Below are positions 41,259 through 50,843 of a stretch of DNA of 56,405 bases, piece after piece. The DNA is from Actinomycetota bacterium. GTDB lineage: Bacteria > Actinomycetota > Actinomycetes > Nanopelagicales > Nanopelagicaceae. The stretch is taken from NCBI GenBank assembly GCA_016870895.1, contig VGAA01000001.1:77157-133561 (forward strand). Direction: 5' to 3'. Position 1 is the first letter of the stretch, and every line of letters begins with the position of its first letter. The notes beneath the pieces were generated by a model. The model saw nothing but the letters and a program-made list of their open reading frames with translations. It did no database searches and was not told the origin of the DNA. A program made the translations under genes and the position numbers.

Positions 41259-42065
41259 GTGGCTATCAGTAAGTTATTTAAGAAGAGTGCAACAAAAGGC
41301 ACAAAGTCAGGTATGAAGAAGAAAGCTAAGAGTTCAGTAAGAAAAGTAGCAAAGAAAGCACCGGCTAAGAAAGCCTCTGCAAATAAAACTGTAAAAAAGC
41401 CAGTAAAGAAAATTGCTAAGAAATCTGCCAACAGAGTAAAGCCACAGTTGGTAAAAAAACCACTTGGTAAAAAAGCTCCAGGAAAGCCATTTCCAGCAAA
41501 ACTACAAACATCTACAACTGGTTCCTCGACCACTATTTCAGTTACTTCTACAATTCCAAATGCCAACGCTTTACCAGTTGTTGAAGAGCGCAGATTAGTA
41601 ATGTTGCCACCACCAAAGCCAGTTATTAAGTCTAAAAAATCGGCCGCACTTAAACCCATTAAGTCTGCACCAGCCCCACTTGTAGTTCAGTCTGAGGAGA
41701 TCGCTTGGAATGCAACTGAATTAAAAAACATGAAGGCCGAGTTATCAAAAGATTTGGTTAGATTGCGGAAGGAATTAGAAATAGCTGAGGCCGAAATGGA
41801 AGACTTGGTTGAAGCTGCAGGTGTTGGTGCCGGAGATGACCAGGCGGATGCCGGAGCAAAAACTTTTGAACGAGAACATGAGATGTCTTTAGTTTATAAC
41901 GCTAGAGATATGGTAGAGCAAACCGAAAGAGCGCTAGAGAGAATTACCAACAAAAGTTATGGAAAGTGTGAGGAGTGCGGAAACTTTATTGGGAAGGCAA
42001 GATTACAAGTCTTTCCAAGGGCAACGCTTTGTATGGTATGCAAACAAAAAGAGGAACGACGCTGA
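41259..42065 (+). CDS. DksA/TraR-type zinc finger protein with Lys/Ala-rich N-terminal tail
   Basis: Protein of about 268 residues in two parts. The N-terminal 120 or so residues are basic and low complexity (repeated KKxAKK, KKAPAKK), like actinobacterial histone-like tails; a Pro/Ser linker follows. The C-terminal part begins with a coiled coil (LSKDLVRLRKELEIAEAEME) and ends in the C4 zinc finger KCEECGNFIGKARLQ ... LCMVCKQKEERR. I chose GTG at 41259 preceded by GGGGGG; a GTG at 41202 with GGCGGGGG is the alternative and adds 19 residues. Likely binds RNA polymerase's secondary channel or DNA. Sits before lspA as in other actinobacteria. Confidence 0.87.
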   Translation: MAISKLFKKSATKGTKSGMKKKAKSSVRKVAKKAPAKKASANKTVKKPVKKIAKKSANRVKPQLVKKPLGKKAPGKPFPAKLQTSTTGSSTTISVTSTIPNANALPVVEERRLVMLPPPKPVIKSKKSAALKPIKSAPAPLVVQSEEIAWNATELKNMKAELSKDLVRLRKELEIAEAEMEDLVEAAGVGAGDDQADAGAKTFEREHEMSLVYNARDMVEQTERALERITNKSYGKCEECGNFIGKARLQVFPRATLCMVCKQKEERR

Positions 42066-42544
42066 ACTTAATTCAGCGTAAGTGGTTAGCTGCAACGGCA
42101 CTAACCATTTTTGTTCTGGACTACTCCACAAAAGAGATTGCGCTAAATGTTTTAGCAGATGGCCCGATAAAGGTATTAGGCACTTTTTTGCAATTAAAAC
42201 TTGCATTTAACTCTGGCGCTGCCTTCAGCTTAGCTTCGAATGCGACAATATTCTTGTCCGTTTTTGCCATGATTGTTGCAGCTGCGATTTTTTACTACGG
42301 AAGAAAAGTAACCTCTACCAAGTGGGCAATTGCCTTAGGTCTAGCTTTGGGCGGGATATTCGGCAACCTTTCTGATCGAATATTTCGAACCCCAGGTGGT
42401 CTAAAAGGTGAAGTTATTGATTGGATACAACTTCCAAATTGGCCAATATTTAATGTTGCAGATATATCAGTAGTCAGTGCTGCGCTAGTAATTTCATACT
42501 TGAGTTGGAAAAACATACCCTTTACCAAGGACAAGGACCTCTAG
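42038..42544 (+). CDS. lspA: Lipoprotein signal peptidase LspA
   Basis: Aspartic protease removing signal peptides of prolipoproteins after Lgt modification. Four membrane helices; motifs are VLDYSTKEIA, NSGAAFSL, GGIFGNLSDRI with the first catalytic Asp, and FNVADISVV with the second. The start is unclear: ATG at 42038 (shown here, 168 residues) has no Shine-Dalgarno, while CTG at 42062 is placed six bases after AGAGGA and would overlap the dksA stop as CTGA. No ATG, GTG or TTG lies between CTG and the first helix. Its TAG shares one base with the GTG of the next gene. Works with Lgt encoded at 52819. Confidence 0.93.
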   Translation: MQTKRGTTLNLIQRKWLAATALTIFVLDYSTKEIALNVLADGPIKVLGTFLQLKLAFNSGAAFSLASNATIFLSVFAMIVAAAIFYYGRKVTSTKWAIALGLALGGIFGNLSDRIFRTPGGLKGEVIDWIQLPNWPIFNVADISVVSAALVISYLSWKNIPFTKDKDL

Positions 42545-43482
42545 TGAGTGATCGAGAGGTAAGAAATCTTTCGATTCCTGAGGGTCTTAACCAAGAGCGA
42601 ATAGACGTTGCAATCTCGAGGTTGCTTGGCCTTTCACGAAATGTAGTTGTGGGATTAATTGAAGCTGGTGAGATTTTTAAATCGGGGGAGCCAGTTGGTA
42701 AATCAGACAGAGTTGTCACAGGTGAATTAATTGAAGTAAAACTTCCAGAATTAAAGAGTGAACCAAAACTGGTTGCAACACCAATTGATGGTTTAAAAGT
42801 AATTTATGATGATGAATTTCTCATAGTCATTGATAAACCAGTAGGAATTGCAGCGCACCCAAGCCCTGGATGGCAAGGCCCAACAGTGGTAGGTGCAATT
42901 TTCGCTGCGGGTTATCAACTAGCAACATCTGGTTCAGCTGAACGGCAAGGCGTTGTTCACCGGTTAGATGTGGGAACATCTGGGTTGATGGTTGTAGCAA
43001 AAAATGAAACCGCGTATTCGAGTTTGAAGGATCAATTTAGAAATAGGAGTGTCGCTAAGATTTACCATGCATTAGTTCAAGGGCACATGGATCCAACTGT
43101 TGGGACAATTGATGCTCCTATCGATAGGCACCCTCGCGAAGATTATCGGTTTGCTGTTGTTGCAAATGGAAAACCAAGTATTACTCACTACAAAACCTTA
43201 GAAGTATTTCCGGCTGTGACATTGCTAGAAATTGAATTAGAGACTGGTCGAACGCATCAGATAAGGGTTCATTTTTCGGCATTGCATCATCCATTAGTTG
43301 GAGATTTAACTTATGGCTCAGACCCAGTTTTAGCTGAAAAATTAAAGGTGTCCAGGCCGTGGCTACATGCTATGCACCTTTCCTTTACTCACCCAGGCAG
43401 TGGGCAGCACATATCCTTTTCATGCGATTACCCTGAGGATCTGACACGCTCACTTACCCTACTTTCGGATATTGCCCGCTAG
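42544..43482 (+). CDS. rluD: RluA/RluD-family 23S rRNA pseudouridine synthase
   Basis: 312-residue pseudouridine synthase. An N-terminal S4-like domain (ERIDVAISRLLGLSRN) is followed by the catalytic core: VIDKPVGIAAHPS, GVVHRLDVGTSGLMVVAK with the catalytic Asp in HRLD, YHALVQG, and LETGRTHQIRVHF. The start is GTG at 42544, overlapping the last base of the lspA stop, with AAGGAC upstream; the longer frame reads into lspA. Position between lspA and dnaE is normal in actinobacteria. RluD is inferred from S4 plus RluA domains; the exact uridines modified are not visible. Confidence 0.93.
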   Translation: MSDREVRNLSIPEGLNQERIDVAISRLLGLSRNVVVGLIEAGEIFKSGEPVGKSDRVVTGELIEVKLPELKSEPKLVATPIDGLKVIYDDEFLIVIDKPVGIAAHPSPGWQGPTVVGAIFAAGYQLATSGSAERQGVVHRLDVGTSGLMVVAKNETAYSSLKDQFRNRSVAKIYHALVQGHMDPTVGTIDAPIDRHPREDYRFAVVANGKPSITHYKTLEVFPAVTLLEIELETGRTHQIRVHFSALHHPLVGDLTYGSDPVLAEKLKVSRPWLHAMHLSFTHPGSGQHISFSCDYPEDLTRSLTLLSDIAR

Positions 43483-43512
43483 AAATATGGGTCAGTAGTA
43501 ATCTCACCACCG

Positions 43513-46500
43513 ATGTCTAACTCACCTAAAAACTCCAGCAACTCAGAGAATTTTGTGCACCTTCATGTGCATACTGAATATTCAATGTTAGATGGTGCTG
43601 CAAAAATAACAGAATTAGTTGAAGAAGTTGCAAAGCAGGGTATGCCCGCTATCGCGATGACAGATCACGGAAATGTATTCGGGGCTTTTGAGTTTTATAA
43701 ATCTGCAAAATCAGCAAATGTTAAGCCAATCATTGGAATTGAAGCCTATGTTGCCCCCGAATCAAGATTTGATAAGCGTAGAGTCAAATGGGCAGATGGC
43801 GGAGAGGATGATGTTTCGGCTCGTGGTGCTTACACCCACATGACATTGCTTGCTCAGAACAATCGAGGATTATCTAACCTATTTAAACTTTCTTCATTAG
43901 CGTCTCTTGAAGGTTTTTATTACAAACCACGCATTGATCGAGAATTACTCTCAAGGTATTCAGCAGGAATAATTGGTACAACTGGATGCGCCGGTGGCGA
44001 GATTCAAACTCGATTAAGAATGGGAGCTTACGAAGAGGCAAAAAAAGCCGCCAGTGATATGAAAGATATTTTTGGACCTGAAAATTATTTCCTTGAGCTA
44101 ATGGACCACTCAATTGATATTGAGAAGAGAGTATTTACTGACTTACTAAGACTGGGAAAAGATTTAAATTTACCGCCATTAGCCACAAACGACTTACACT
44201 ATACATTTCATAATGATGCCGCCGCTCACGAAGTGCTTTTATGTATCCAGTCTGGTTCCACGTTAGCAGATCCAAAGCGGTTCAAGTTTGAAAATTCTGA
44301 GTTTTATCTCAAGACAGCATCTCAGATGCGAACACTCTTCAAAGATCTGCCAGAATCTTGCGATAACACCTTAATTATTGCCGAACGTTGCGAGATTTCT
44401 ATGCGCGAGGGTGAGAACCTATTACCTAGATTTGAAGTTCCTGCAGGTGAAACCGAAGATAGTTGGTTGGTGAAAGTTGCAAACAAAGGTTTAGCTCAAA
44501 AATTAAATGGCAATGTACCCAATGAATACCAAGAACGCTTAAATTTTGAGTTAGATGTAATGATTAAAATGGGGTTTCCAGGATACTTTTTAGTTGTGTC
44601 AGATTTGTGCTCGCATGCGAGAAAAGTTGGAATTAGGGTTGGACCAGGTCGCGGCTCAGCCGCTGGTTCTTTAGTTTCTTACGCCTTAGGTATTACTGGC
44701 TTAGATCCAATTAAATTTGGACTGTTATTTGAAAGATTCCTTAATCCTGAGCGTATTTCTATGCCTGATATCGATTTGGATTTTGATGAGCGAAGAAGAT
44801 CAGAAATGATCCAATATGCAACAACAAAGTATGGTGATGATCGAGTTGCACAAATTATTACCTACGGAACTATTAAATCTAAGCAAGCAATCAAAGATTC
44901 AACCAGGGTATTGGGCTATCCATATGCTCTTGGAGAAAGACTTACTAAATCATTGCCACCCTCTGTAATGGGAAAGGATATATCTCTAAGTGGTATCTTT
45001 GATGTTGAAGATGACCGATATTCAGAGGCTTCTGAATTTAGAAATCTATATACAAGTGATGTTGATTCAAAGAAAATTGTTGATACTGCACGAGGAATTG
45101 AGGGATTAAAGCGTCAGTGGGGAGTTCATGCGGCTGGTGTAATTTTAAGTAAAGAACCATTATTAGATGTTATTCCTATTCATCGCAGAGAGGCCGATGG
45201 CGCTGTAATTACTCAGTTTGATATGGGAGCATGTGAGGCAATTGGTCTTTTAAAAATGGACTTCCTGGGCCTGAGGAACTTATCTGTTCTTGATGATTGT
45301 TTGGTGAACATAGAGAAGAATTTGGGTAAGAAAGTTGTACTTGAAGAATTGCCCTTGAAAGATACGAAAACTTTTGAATTGCTTTCGAGGGGAGATACTT
45401 TAGGAGTTTTTCAGTTAGACAGTGCGCCAATTAGAGCCCTTTTGCGCTCTATGGCACCAGATAGTTTTGAGGATATTTCTGCCGTGATTGCACTTTATCG
45501 ACCAGGCCCAATGGGTGAAGACTCACATAATAAATATGCTGATTACAAGAATCGTCGTAAAGCTCCGGTTGCCATCCATGCTGAACTAGAGGAGCCATTA
45601 AATGAAATTTTGAAAGATACTTATGGATTAATTGTTTATCAGGAGCAGGTATTAGCCATCGCTCGAAAAGTTGCTGGGTTTACTCTTGGTAGAGCGGATT
45701 TATTGCGAAAGGCGATGGGAAAAAAGAACAAAGAAATTCTTGATAAAGAGCTCGTCCATTTTGAACAAGGCATGAAGTCAAATGGATTCTCGGAAGACGC
45801 AATAGAAAAACTTTGGCAAACACTGATTCCGTTCTCTGATTATGCTTTTAATCGAGCTCACAGTGCAGGATATGGATTGCTATCTTTTTGGACTGCTTAT
45901 TTGAAAGCAAATTTTCCAGCGGAATACATGGCTGCCCTACTAACTAGCGTTAGAGATGATAAAGATAAGAGTGCTCTATATTTGAACGAATGTAGGCGTA
46001 TGGGAATCCAGGTTTTACCTCCTGATGTAAACGAGTCAGACTCCGAATACACCCCTATAGGTGAAGACATCCGATTTGGACTTACTGCAATTAGAAATGT
46101 TGGGGAAAATGTTGTCTCATCAATAATAAAAAATAGAAATGATAAGGGTAGGTATCTAAATTTTGGTGATTTTTTATCGAAAGTGGATTCAATTGTTTGC
46201 AATAAGAAAAGTATTGAGTCGCTAGTCAAAGCTGGTGCATTTGACTCTTTAGGGCACGCACGCAGAGGATTGATGATGGTTTATCCAGAGGCCTTAGATG
46301 CAATTTCTGAAACCAAGCGAGCTGAATCAATCGGACAATTTGATCTTTTTGGTGGCACCGCTACCACTACCTCGGTTAGTGGCGTAGAGCTTGATATTCC
46401 AAATACTGAGTGGGACAAAATGGTTTTGCTTGGCTATGAAAGGGAAATGCTTGGATTATATGTTTCAGACCATCCACTACTTGGGGTTGAACATGTCTTA

Positions 46501-47040
46501 AAAAGTGTATCTGACTTTACGATCAGTCAAATTTCTGAAGTTGGGCATGATCAAGTAATTACAATTTGCGGATTGATAACTCAAATTCAACGAAAGGTAT
46601 CAAAGCAAGGAGCACCCTGGGCAATAGTTACGGTCGAGGATCTAGAAGGTGCTATTGATGTACTGTTTTTCTCAAATTCTTATTCAACTCACGGCGTTAA
46701 TTTAGTAGAAGATCGGATTGTTGCAATTAGGGGAAGGGTAGATAAAAGAGAGGAACAACCAAGAGTTTCAGCATTGGATTTAAGCATTCCGGATTTGAAT
46801 ATTGTGCCAACTGGTCCTTTAGTAATTTCAATGGAAATGGCGCGATGTACCCCACCAGTTATTGATCGAGTAAAGGAAATTCTGCGTTCACATCCAGGGG
46901 GAAGGGAAGTTCACTTGAGATTGGCAGATGGGGCTAAAAGTACTGTATTAAAATTAGACGAGGCTTTGAAAGTTACTTCCTCACCAAGTCTTAGTGCTGA
47001 TTTAAAAACGGTGCTCGGTCCAGATTGCCTAGTGGGTTGA
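43513..47040 (+). CDS. dnaE: DNA polymerase III alpha subunit (DnaE1)
   Basis: Replicative polymerase catalytic subunit, 1175 residues. N-terminal PHP domain with HLHVHTEYSMLDGA and AMTDHGN; polymerase core with GPGRGSAAGSLVSYAL, the catalytic PDIDLDFDERRR (about residues 416-427), HAAGVILS; then the tandem helix-hairpin-helix region DFLSKVDSIVCN and an OB-fold (VITICGLITQIQR). Start ATG at 43513, 30 bases after rluD. As in other actinobacteria, DnaE1 length and the HIS-rich PHP residues suggest an intact PHP exonuclease, which is inference from visible His residues. A 147-base gap follows before trpE. Confidence 0.97.
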   Translation: MSNSPKNSSNSENFVHLHVHTEYSMLDGAAKITELVEEVAKQGMPAIAMTDHGNVFGAFEFYKSAKSANVKPIIGIEAYVAPESRFDKRRVKWADGGEDDVSARGAYTHMTLLAQNNRGLSNLFKLSSLASLEGFYYKPRIDRELLSRYSAGIIGTTGCAGGEIQTRLRMGAYEEAKKAASDMKDIFGPENYFLELMDHSIDIEKRVFTDLLRLGKDLNLPPLATNDLHYTFHNDAAAHEVLLCIQSGSTLADPKRFKFENSEFYLKTASQMRTLFKDLPESCDNTLIIAERCEISMREGENLLPRFEVPAGETEDSWLVKVANKGLAQKLNGNVPNEYQERLNFELDVMIKMGFPGYFLVVSDLCSHARKVGIRVGPGRGSAAGSLVSYALGITGLDPIKFGLLFERFLNPERISMPDIDLDFDERRRSEMIQYATTKYGDDRVAQIITYGTIKSKQAIKDSTRVLGYPYALGERLTKSLPPSVMGKDISLSGIFDVEDDRYSEASEFRNLYTSDVDSKKIVDTARGIEGLKRQWGVHAAGVILSKEPLLDVIPIHRREADGAVITQFDMGACEAIGLLKMDFLGLRNLSVLDDCLVNIEKNLGKKVVLEELPLKDTKTFELLSRGDTLGVFQLDSAPIRALLRSMAPDSFEDISAVIALYRPGPMGEDSHNKYADYKNRRKAPVAIHAELEEPLNEILKDTYGLIVYQEQVLAIARKVAGFTLGRADLLRKAMGKKNKEILDKELVHFEQGMKSNGFSEDAIEKLWQTLIPFSDYAFNRAHSAGYGLLSFWTAYLKANFPAEYMAALLTSVRDDKDKSALYLNECRRMGIQVLPPDVNESDSEYTPIGEDIRFGLTAIRNVGENVVSSIIKNRNDKGRYLNFGDFLSKVDSIVCNKKSIESLVKAGAFDSLGHARRGLMMVYPEALDAISETKRAESIGQFDLFGGTATTTSVSGVELDIPNTEWDKMVLLGYEREMLGLYVSDHPLLGVEHVLKSVSDFTISQISEVGHDQVITICGLITQIQRKVSKQGAPWAIVTVEDLEGAIDVLFFSNSYSTHGVNLVEDRIVAIRGRVDKREEQPRVSALDLSIPDLNIVPTGPLVISMEMARCTPPVIDRVKEILRSHPGGREVHLRLADGAKSTVLKLDEALKVTSSPSLSADLKTVLGPDCLVG

Positions 47041-47123
47041 GCTAATTCTTTAATCAGGATTATATTCATTAAAGTTGCTACAACAAGATTTTAAGCGGGA
47101 TTTGCTAGATATTTTAAAGAAAT

Positions 47124-47151
47124 TTGCCAGTTACGCTGTCATAAATAATAG
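47124..47151 (+). promoter_or_regulatory. Possible promoter of the trp operon
   Basis: TTGCCA (47124-47129), 16 bases, then TAATAG (47146-47151) resembles a housekeeping promoter in the 147-base gap before trpE. The distance from the -10 to the ATG is about 37 bases, leaving a short leader. I see no Trp-rich leader peptide and no terminator hairpin, so ribosome-mediated attenuation is not supported. Confidence 0.35.
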
Positions 47152-47187
47152 TTACAAAGCGTTGGGCTACTAAGGCACAATAAGCAC

Positions 47188-48687
47188 ATGAATAAGACAC
47201 TGATGTCCCTTAACGAATTTAGGCAGTTTGCGGCAACTCATAACGTTATACCTGTTGCACGAAAACTCTTCGGTTCGAAAGAGACTCCACTTTCAATTTA
47301 TAGCAAACTAGCAAACCGCAGAGCTGGGACATTTCTTCTTGAATCAGCTGAAGCAGGAATTTGGGCACGGTACTCTTTTATTGGCGTAAATAGCGAAGCG
47401 ACCTTAACTGAATCCAACGGGCTGGCAGACTGGCGAGGAGTGATGCCGGCTGGTGCTCCCTTTGGTATTGATCCACTATCAGCACTAAGAGTTTCTACAC
47501 TGCATCTTCGCTCACCAAAGTTAAGTGATTTACCACCATTAACTGGTGGATTAGTTGGTTACTTAGGGTATGAAATAGTTAGGCGCCTAGAAAAATTACC
47601 AACTCACACCAAAGAAGATATTGATATTCCAGAAATTGCAATGATGCTTACCTCAGATCTAGCTGTGTATGATCATCAGGAAGAAGTAGTAACCTTAATC
47701 GCAAATGCAATTAATTGGGACGGCAGTAATGAGCGAATTGATGAAGCATATGAAAATGCAATGAATCGTTTAGATAAGATGGAAAGAGATTTAGCAGAAA
47801 AAGAGTCACCAAACTTTCTACCAATTCCAGGGCGAATAGACCCTATTTATTCCAGGAATACCAAAGATAGCGAGTACATATCAAAAGTTGAATTAATTAA
47901 GGAAGAAATAAGATCAGGGGAAGCTTTTCAGGTAGTTTTATCGCAAAGATTTTCGATGCCAGTTGAATCAGATCCTTTTGATTTATATCGAGTGCTTAGG
48001 GATCAAAATCCAAGCCCATATATGTATTTATTTAAGTTTGAAGATGGCCTATCTGTCGTTGGATCAAGCCCTGAAGCGCTAGTTAAAGTTACTTTAGATA
48101 AGGTAATGATTCACCCGATTGCAGGCACTAGAGCAAGAAGTAGTGATGAAAAAATAGATGAGGATAGAGCTAAAGAATTGCTATCTGATCCAAAAGAACG
48201 GGCAGAGCACCTCATGTTAGTAGATTTAGGTAGAAATGATTTAGGAAGAGTATGCCAGCCTGGTTCAGTTGAGGTAACTGAGTTCATGCAGATAGAGAAG
48301 TATTCTCATGTAATGCATATTGTTTCGACGGTAATTGGTAAGTTGATTTCAAACAAGAAACCAATTGATGCATTATTTGCAGTTTTTCCAGCTGGTACAC
48401 TTTCTGGTGCACCCAAACCACGAGCAATGGAAATAATTGAAGAAAATGAAGTTAACAGACGTGGCATCTATGGTGGAACAATTGGCTATCTAGATTTCAC
48501 AGGGAACATTGATACTTGTATTGCTATCCGTACTGCTGTTATAAAAGATAATGTGGCATATGTGCAGGCGGGGGCAGGAATTGTTGCTGATTCAAATCCT
48601 AAAACCGAGAACCAAGAGTGTATAAATAAAGCAGCAGCTGTCTTAGGTGCAATTGCAACCTCTAATAGAATGATATCTACTAAATGA
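47188..48687 (+). CDS. trpE: Anthranilate synthase component I
   Basis: Converts chorismate and ammonia to anthranilate, first committed step of tryptophan synthesis. 499 residues. N-terminal feedback-regulatory domain with LLESAEAGIWARYSF (the usual LLES tryptophan-binding element), then the chorismate-binding core: AGTRARSSDEKIDED, LMLVDLGRNDLGRVC, HVMHIVSTV, FPAGTLSGAPKPRAM, RGIYGGTIGYLDF and VQAGAGIVADS. The glutaminase subunit TrpG is not in the operon and must be encoded elsewhere. The stop overlaps the next small gene by ATGA. Confidence 0.96.
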   Translation: MNKTLMSLNEFRQFAATHNVIPVARKLFGSKETPLSIYSKLANRRAGTFLLESAEAGIWARYSFIGVNSEATLTESNGLADWRGVMPAGAPFGIDPLSALRVSTLHLRSPKLSDLPPLTGGLVGYLGYEIVRRLEKLPTHTKEDIDIPEIAMMLTSDLAVYDHQEEVVTLIANAINWDGSNERIDEAYENAMNRLDKMERDLAEKESPNFLPIPGRIDPIYSRNTKDSEYISKVELIKEEIRSGEAFQVVLSQRFSMPVESDPFDLYRVLRDQNPSPYMYLFKFEDGLSVVGSSPEALVKVTLDKVMIHPIAGTRARSSDEKIDEDRAKELLSDPKERAEHLMLVDLGRNDLGRVCQPGSVEVTEFMQIEKYSHVMHIVSTVIGKLISNKKPIDALFAVFPAGTLSGAPKPRAMEIIEENEVNRRGIYGGTIGYLDFTGNIDTCIAIRTAVIKDNVAYVQAGAGIVADSNPKTENQECINKAAAVLGAIATSNRMISTK

Positions 48688-48842
48688 AATCATCATTAGT
48701 AGGAGTTTTTTTTCTCATTATTTTCGCTATTTACTTGATAATCAAGTTAAGTAAGCGCTCTAGCTCTCAACGATATGATCCAAAAGCTAAAAACACTTGG
48801 AATCTACTTTCTGAGGGAAAGGATCCAACTGATGGAAAGTAA
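48684..48842 (+). CDS. Small membrane protein of the trp operon (52 residues)
   Basis: Short gene overlooked by length filters. It starts ATGA on the trpE stop (four-base overlap) and ends with an 11-base overlap into trpC, so it is embedded in the operon by coupling. The product has one hydrophobic helix (about residues 5-20, SLVGVFFLIIFAIYL), a basic juxtamembrane segment, and a polar tail ending WNLLSEGKDPTDGK. The W..L..G.DPT ending resembles the C-terminus of the larger actinobacterial trp-operon membrane proteins (TIGR02234 / Trp_oprn_chp), which lie in the same slot between trpE and trpC and have several helices. I therefore read it as a strongly reduced member. Function unknown. Confidence 0.75.
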   Translation: MKSSLVGVFFLIIFAIYLIIKLSKRSSSQRYDPKAKNTWNLLSEGKDPTDGK

Positions 48843-49611
48843 TAGTGCTCTAAGTGAAATCATTGAAGGTGTTCTAGCAGATGTTAATAATAGACTGGTT
48901 CCAATATCAATCTTAGAAAAACAGTTAGACCAAGCACCTGTCTTGCGAGATGCTTATTCGGCACTGAACAAGAAAGAACTTAGTTTAATCGCAGAGGTGA
49001 AGCGTTCATCACCCAGCAAGGGCGCGCTTGCAACTATTTCTAATCCGGTTGAGTTAGCTAACTCCTATCAGGCCGGTGGAGCTGAGATCATAAGTATTTT
49101 GACTGAAGAACGAAGGTTTAAGGGGAGTATTTCAGATCTTGTTTCAGTAAAAAGTGCCGTGAGTATTCCAGTTCTACGAAAAGATTTTATTGTCACCGAA
49201 TTCCAAGTTTATGAATCTAGAATTATTGGTAGTGATTTAATGCTACTTATAGTCGCTGGCTTATCAAAGTCTAAATTAAGGGATTACTTTCAGTTGGCTA
49301 CTGGCCTTGGAATGCAGGTCTTAGTAGAAGTTCATGATATGTCGGAAGTGGAGTCGGCCCTAGAGATTGACAGCAAAATAATTGGCGTAAATTGCAGAAA
49401 TCTTAAAACTTTAGAGATTGATAAAACTGTCTTTGATTTGATTCTGCCAAGGTTGCCAGAGAATGTGCTTAAAGTTGCTGAATCAGGGATCTCGACTAGA
49501 GATGAGGTGGAGAAAATTGAATCACTTGGAGCTAATGCCATTTTGGTGGGTGAGACTCTCGTTAAGTCAGGTAATCCAGTTCATACGATAAAAGAACTAC
49601 TCAATCGCTAG
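48832..49611 (+). CDS. trpC: Indole-3-glycerol phosphate synthase
   Basis: Closes the indole ring from CdRP. 259 residues from ATG at 48832 (MESNSALSEIIEGV), which overlaps the end of the small membrane protein gene by 11 bases; the longer frame from 48775 would overlap it almost entirely. TIM-barrel motifs: LIAEVKRSSPSKGAL, SILTEERRFKGS, VLRKDFIVTEFQVYESR, VLVEVHDMSEV, IGVNCRNLKTLEID, and VAESGIST with AILVGETLVKS. trpF and trpD are not adjacent. Next gene trpB starts 20 bases on. Confidence 0.95.
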   Translation: MESNSALSEIIEGVLADVNNRLVPISILEKQLDQAPVLRDAYSALNKKELSLIAEVKRSSPSKGALATISNPVELANSYQAGGAEIISILTEERRFKGSISDLVSVKSAVSIPVLRKDFIVTEFQVYESRIIGSDLMLLIVAGLSKSKLRDYFQLATGLGMQVLVEVHDMSEVESALEIDSKIIGVNCRNLKTLEIDKTVFDLILPRLPENVLKVAESGISTRDEVEKIESLGANAILVGETLVKSGNPVHTIKELLNR

Positions 49612-49631
49612 ATTTCCAATAAACTTCACTA

Positions 49632-50843
49632 ATGGCAAAAGATAAAATTCAGGATTTCGAATCAATGGTTTTGGGACACTTTGGTCCCTATGGTGGGCGC
49701 TTTGTGCCAGAGGCGCTAATTGCTGCATTAGATGAATTAGCCGAAGCTCATAGCCAGGCTCAGTCCGATCCTAAGTTTCATGCTGAACTAAATCAATTAC
49801 ATAAAACCTATTCAGGTAGGCCAAGTATTTTGACTGATGCAAAGAGATTTTCGCAGTATGCCGGGGGAGCGAGAGTTTTATTAAAGCGCGAAGATTTAAA
49901 TCACACTGGCAGTCACAAAATAAATAACGTATTGGGTCAATCTTTATTAACAAAGCGAATGGGAAAGAAAAGAATTATTGCAGAAACAGGTGCTGGCCAA
50001 CATGGAGTTGCCTCAGCTACCGCTGCTGCTTTATTTGGATTGGAATGTGTTGTTTACATGGGGGAAGCCGATACCAAACGCCAAGCATTAAATGTGGCAA
50101 GAATGAAGTTACTAGGAGCTGAGGTTGTCCCAGTCACTCAAGGATCGAAGACTCTCAAAGATGCTATAAATGAAGCAATGCGTGACTGGGTTACTAATGT
50201 TGAGACTACACATTATCTCCTTGGGACCGTGGCCGGACCCCACCCATTTCCAACTGTGGTTAGAGATTTTCAAAGAATTATTGGTGTAGAGGCTAAAGAA
50301 CAGGTATTGGAATTAACTGGAAAGCTTCCAGATGCAGTACTTGCATGTGTCGGTGGCGGATCAAATGCAATTGGTATTTTCCATCCATTTATTGAAGATA
50401 AGTCTGTGAGATTGATTGGATTAGAGGCGGGCGGAAAAGGAATTGAGACTGGATTACATGCTGCAACAATTTCAGGAGGTTCTCCCGGCGTGCTACATGG
50501 CACCCGTTCATATGTATTACAAGACAAGAATGGCCAGACTGTTGAATCACATTCAATTTCTGCCGGACTTGATTATCCTGGAGTTGGACCTGAACACGCC
50601 TATCTAAATGATTTAGGTCGAGCAGAGTATCGGCCTATAACTGATGATCAAGCAATGTATGCATTCTCTTTGCTTTGTAAATCAGAAGGAATAATTCCTG
50701 CGATAGAGACTGCACATGCACTTGCGGGCGCGCTAGAAATTGGAAATGAACTAGGTAAAGAAGCAACTTTGTTGATAAATCTTTCAGGCAGGGGCGATAA
50801 AGATGTTCAAACCGCAGCAGATTATTTTGGATTACCGCTTTAA
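49632..50843 (+). CDS. trpB: Tryptophan synthase beta subunit
   Basis: PLP enzyme condensing indole with serine. 403 residues; starts with [14 protein letters not shown], then [20 protein letters not shown] where the Lys in HKIN binds [33 protein letters not shown] with the phosphate-binding glycines, GLEAGGKGI and [13 protein letters not shown]. It shares one base with trpA (TAATG), so the two subunits are co-translated, fitting their stable alpha2beta2 complex. Confidence 0.97.
   Translation: MAKDKIQDFESMVLGHFGPYGGRFVPEALIAALDELAEAHSQAQSDPKFHAELNQLHKTYSGRPSILTDAKRFSQYAGGARVLLKREDLNHTGSHKINNVLGQSLLTKRMGKKRIIAETGAGQHGVASATAAALFGLECVVYMGEADTKRQALNVARMKLLGAEVVPVTQGSKTLKDAINEAMRDWVTNVETTHYLLGTVAGPHPFPTVVRDFQRIIGVEAKEQVLELTGKLPDAVLACVGGGSNAIGIFHPFIEDKSVRLIGLEAGGKGIETGLHAATISGGSPGVLHGTRSYVLQDKNGQTVESHSISAGLDYPGVGPEHAYLNDLGRAEYRPITDDQAMYAFSLLCKSEGIIPAIETAHALAGALEIGNELGKEATLLINLSGRGDKDVQTAADYFGLPL

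Noticed and set aside
41216-41659. 147-residue minus-strand open frame opposite the DksA-like gene
   Set aside because: It mirrors the Lys/Ala-rich low-complexity tail (yielding Phe/Leu/Gly runs) and has no recognisable domain; an antisense shadow.
47041-47187. Trp leader peptide or attenuator before trpE
   Set aside because: No short frame with tandem Trp codons and no hairpin followed by T-run could be found.
48775-48831. N-terminal extension of trpC from 48775
   Set aside because: It would duplicate coding of the 52-residue membrane protein in another frame, and family similarity starts at the ATG 48832.
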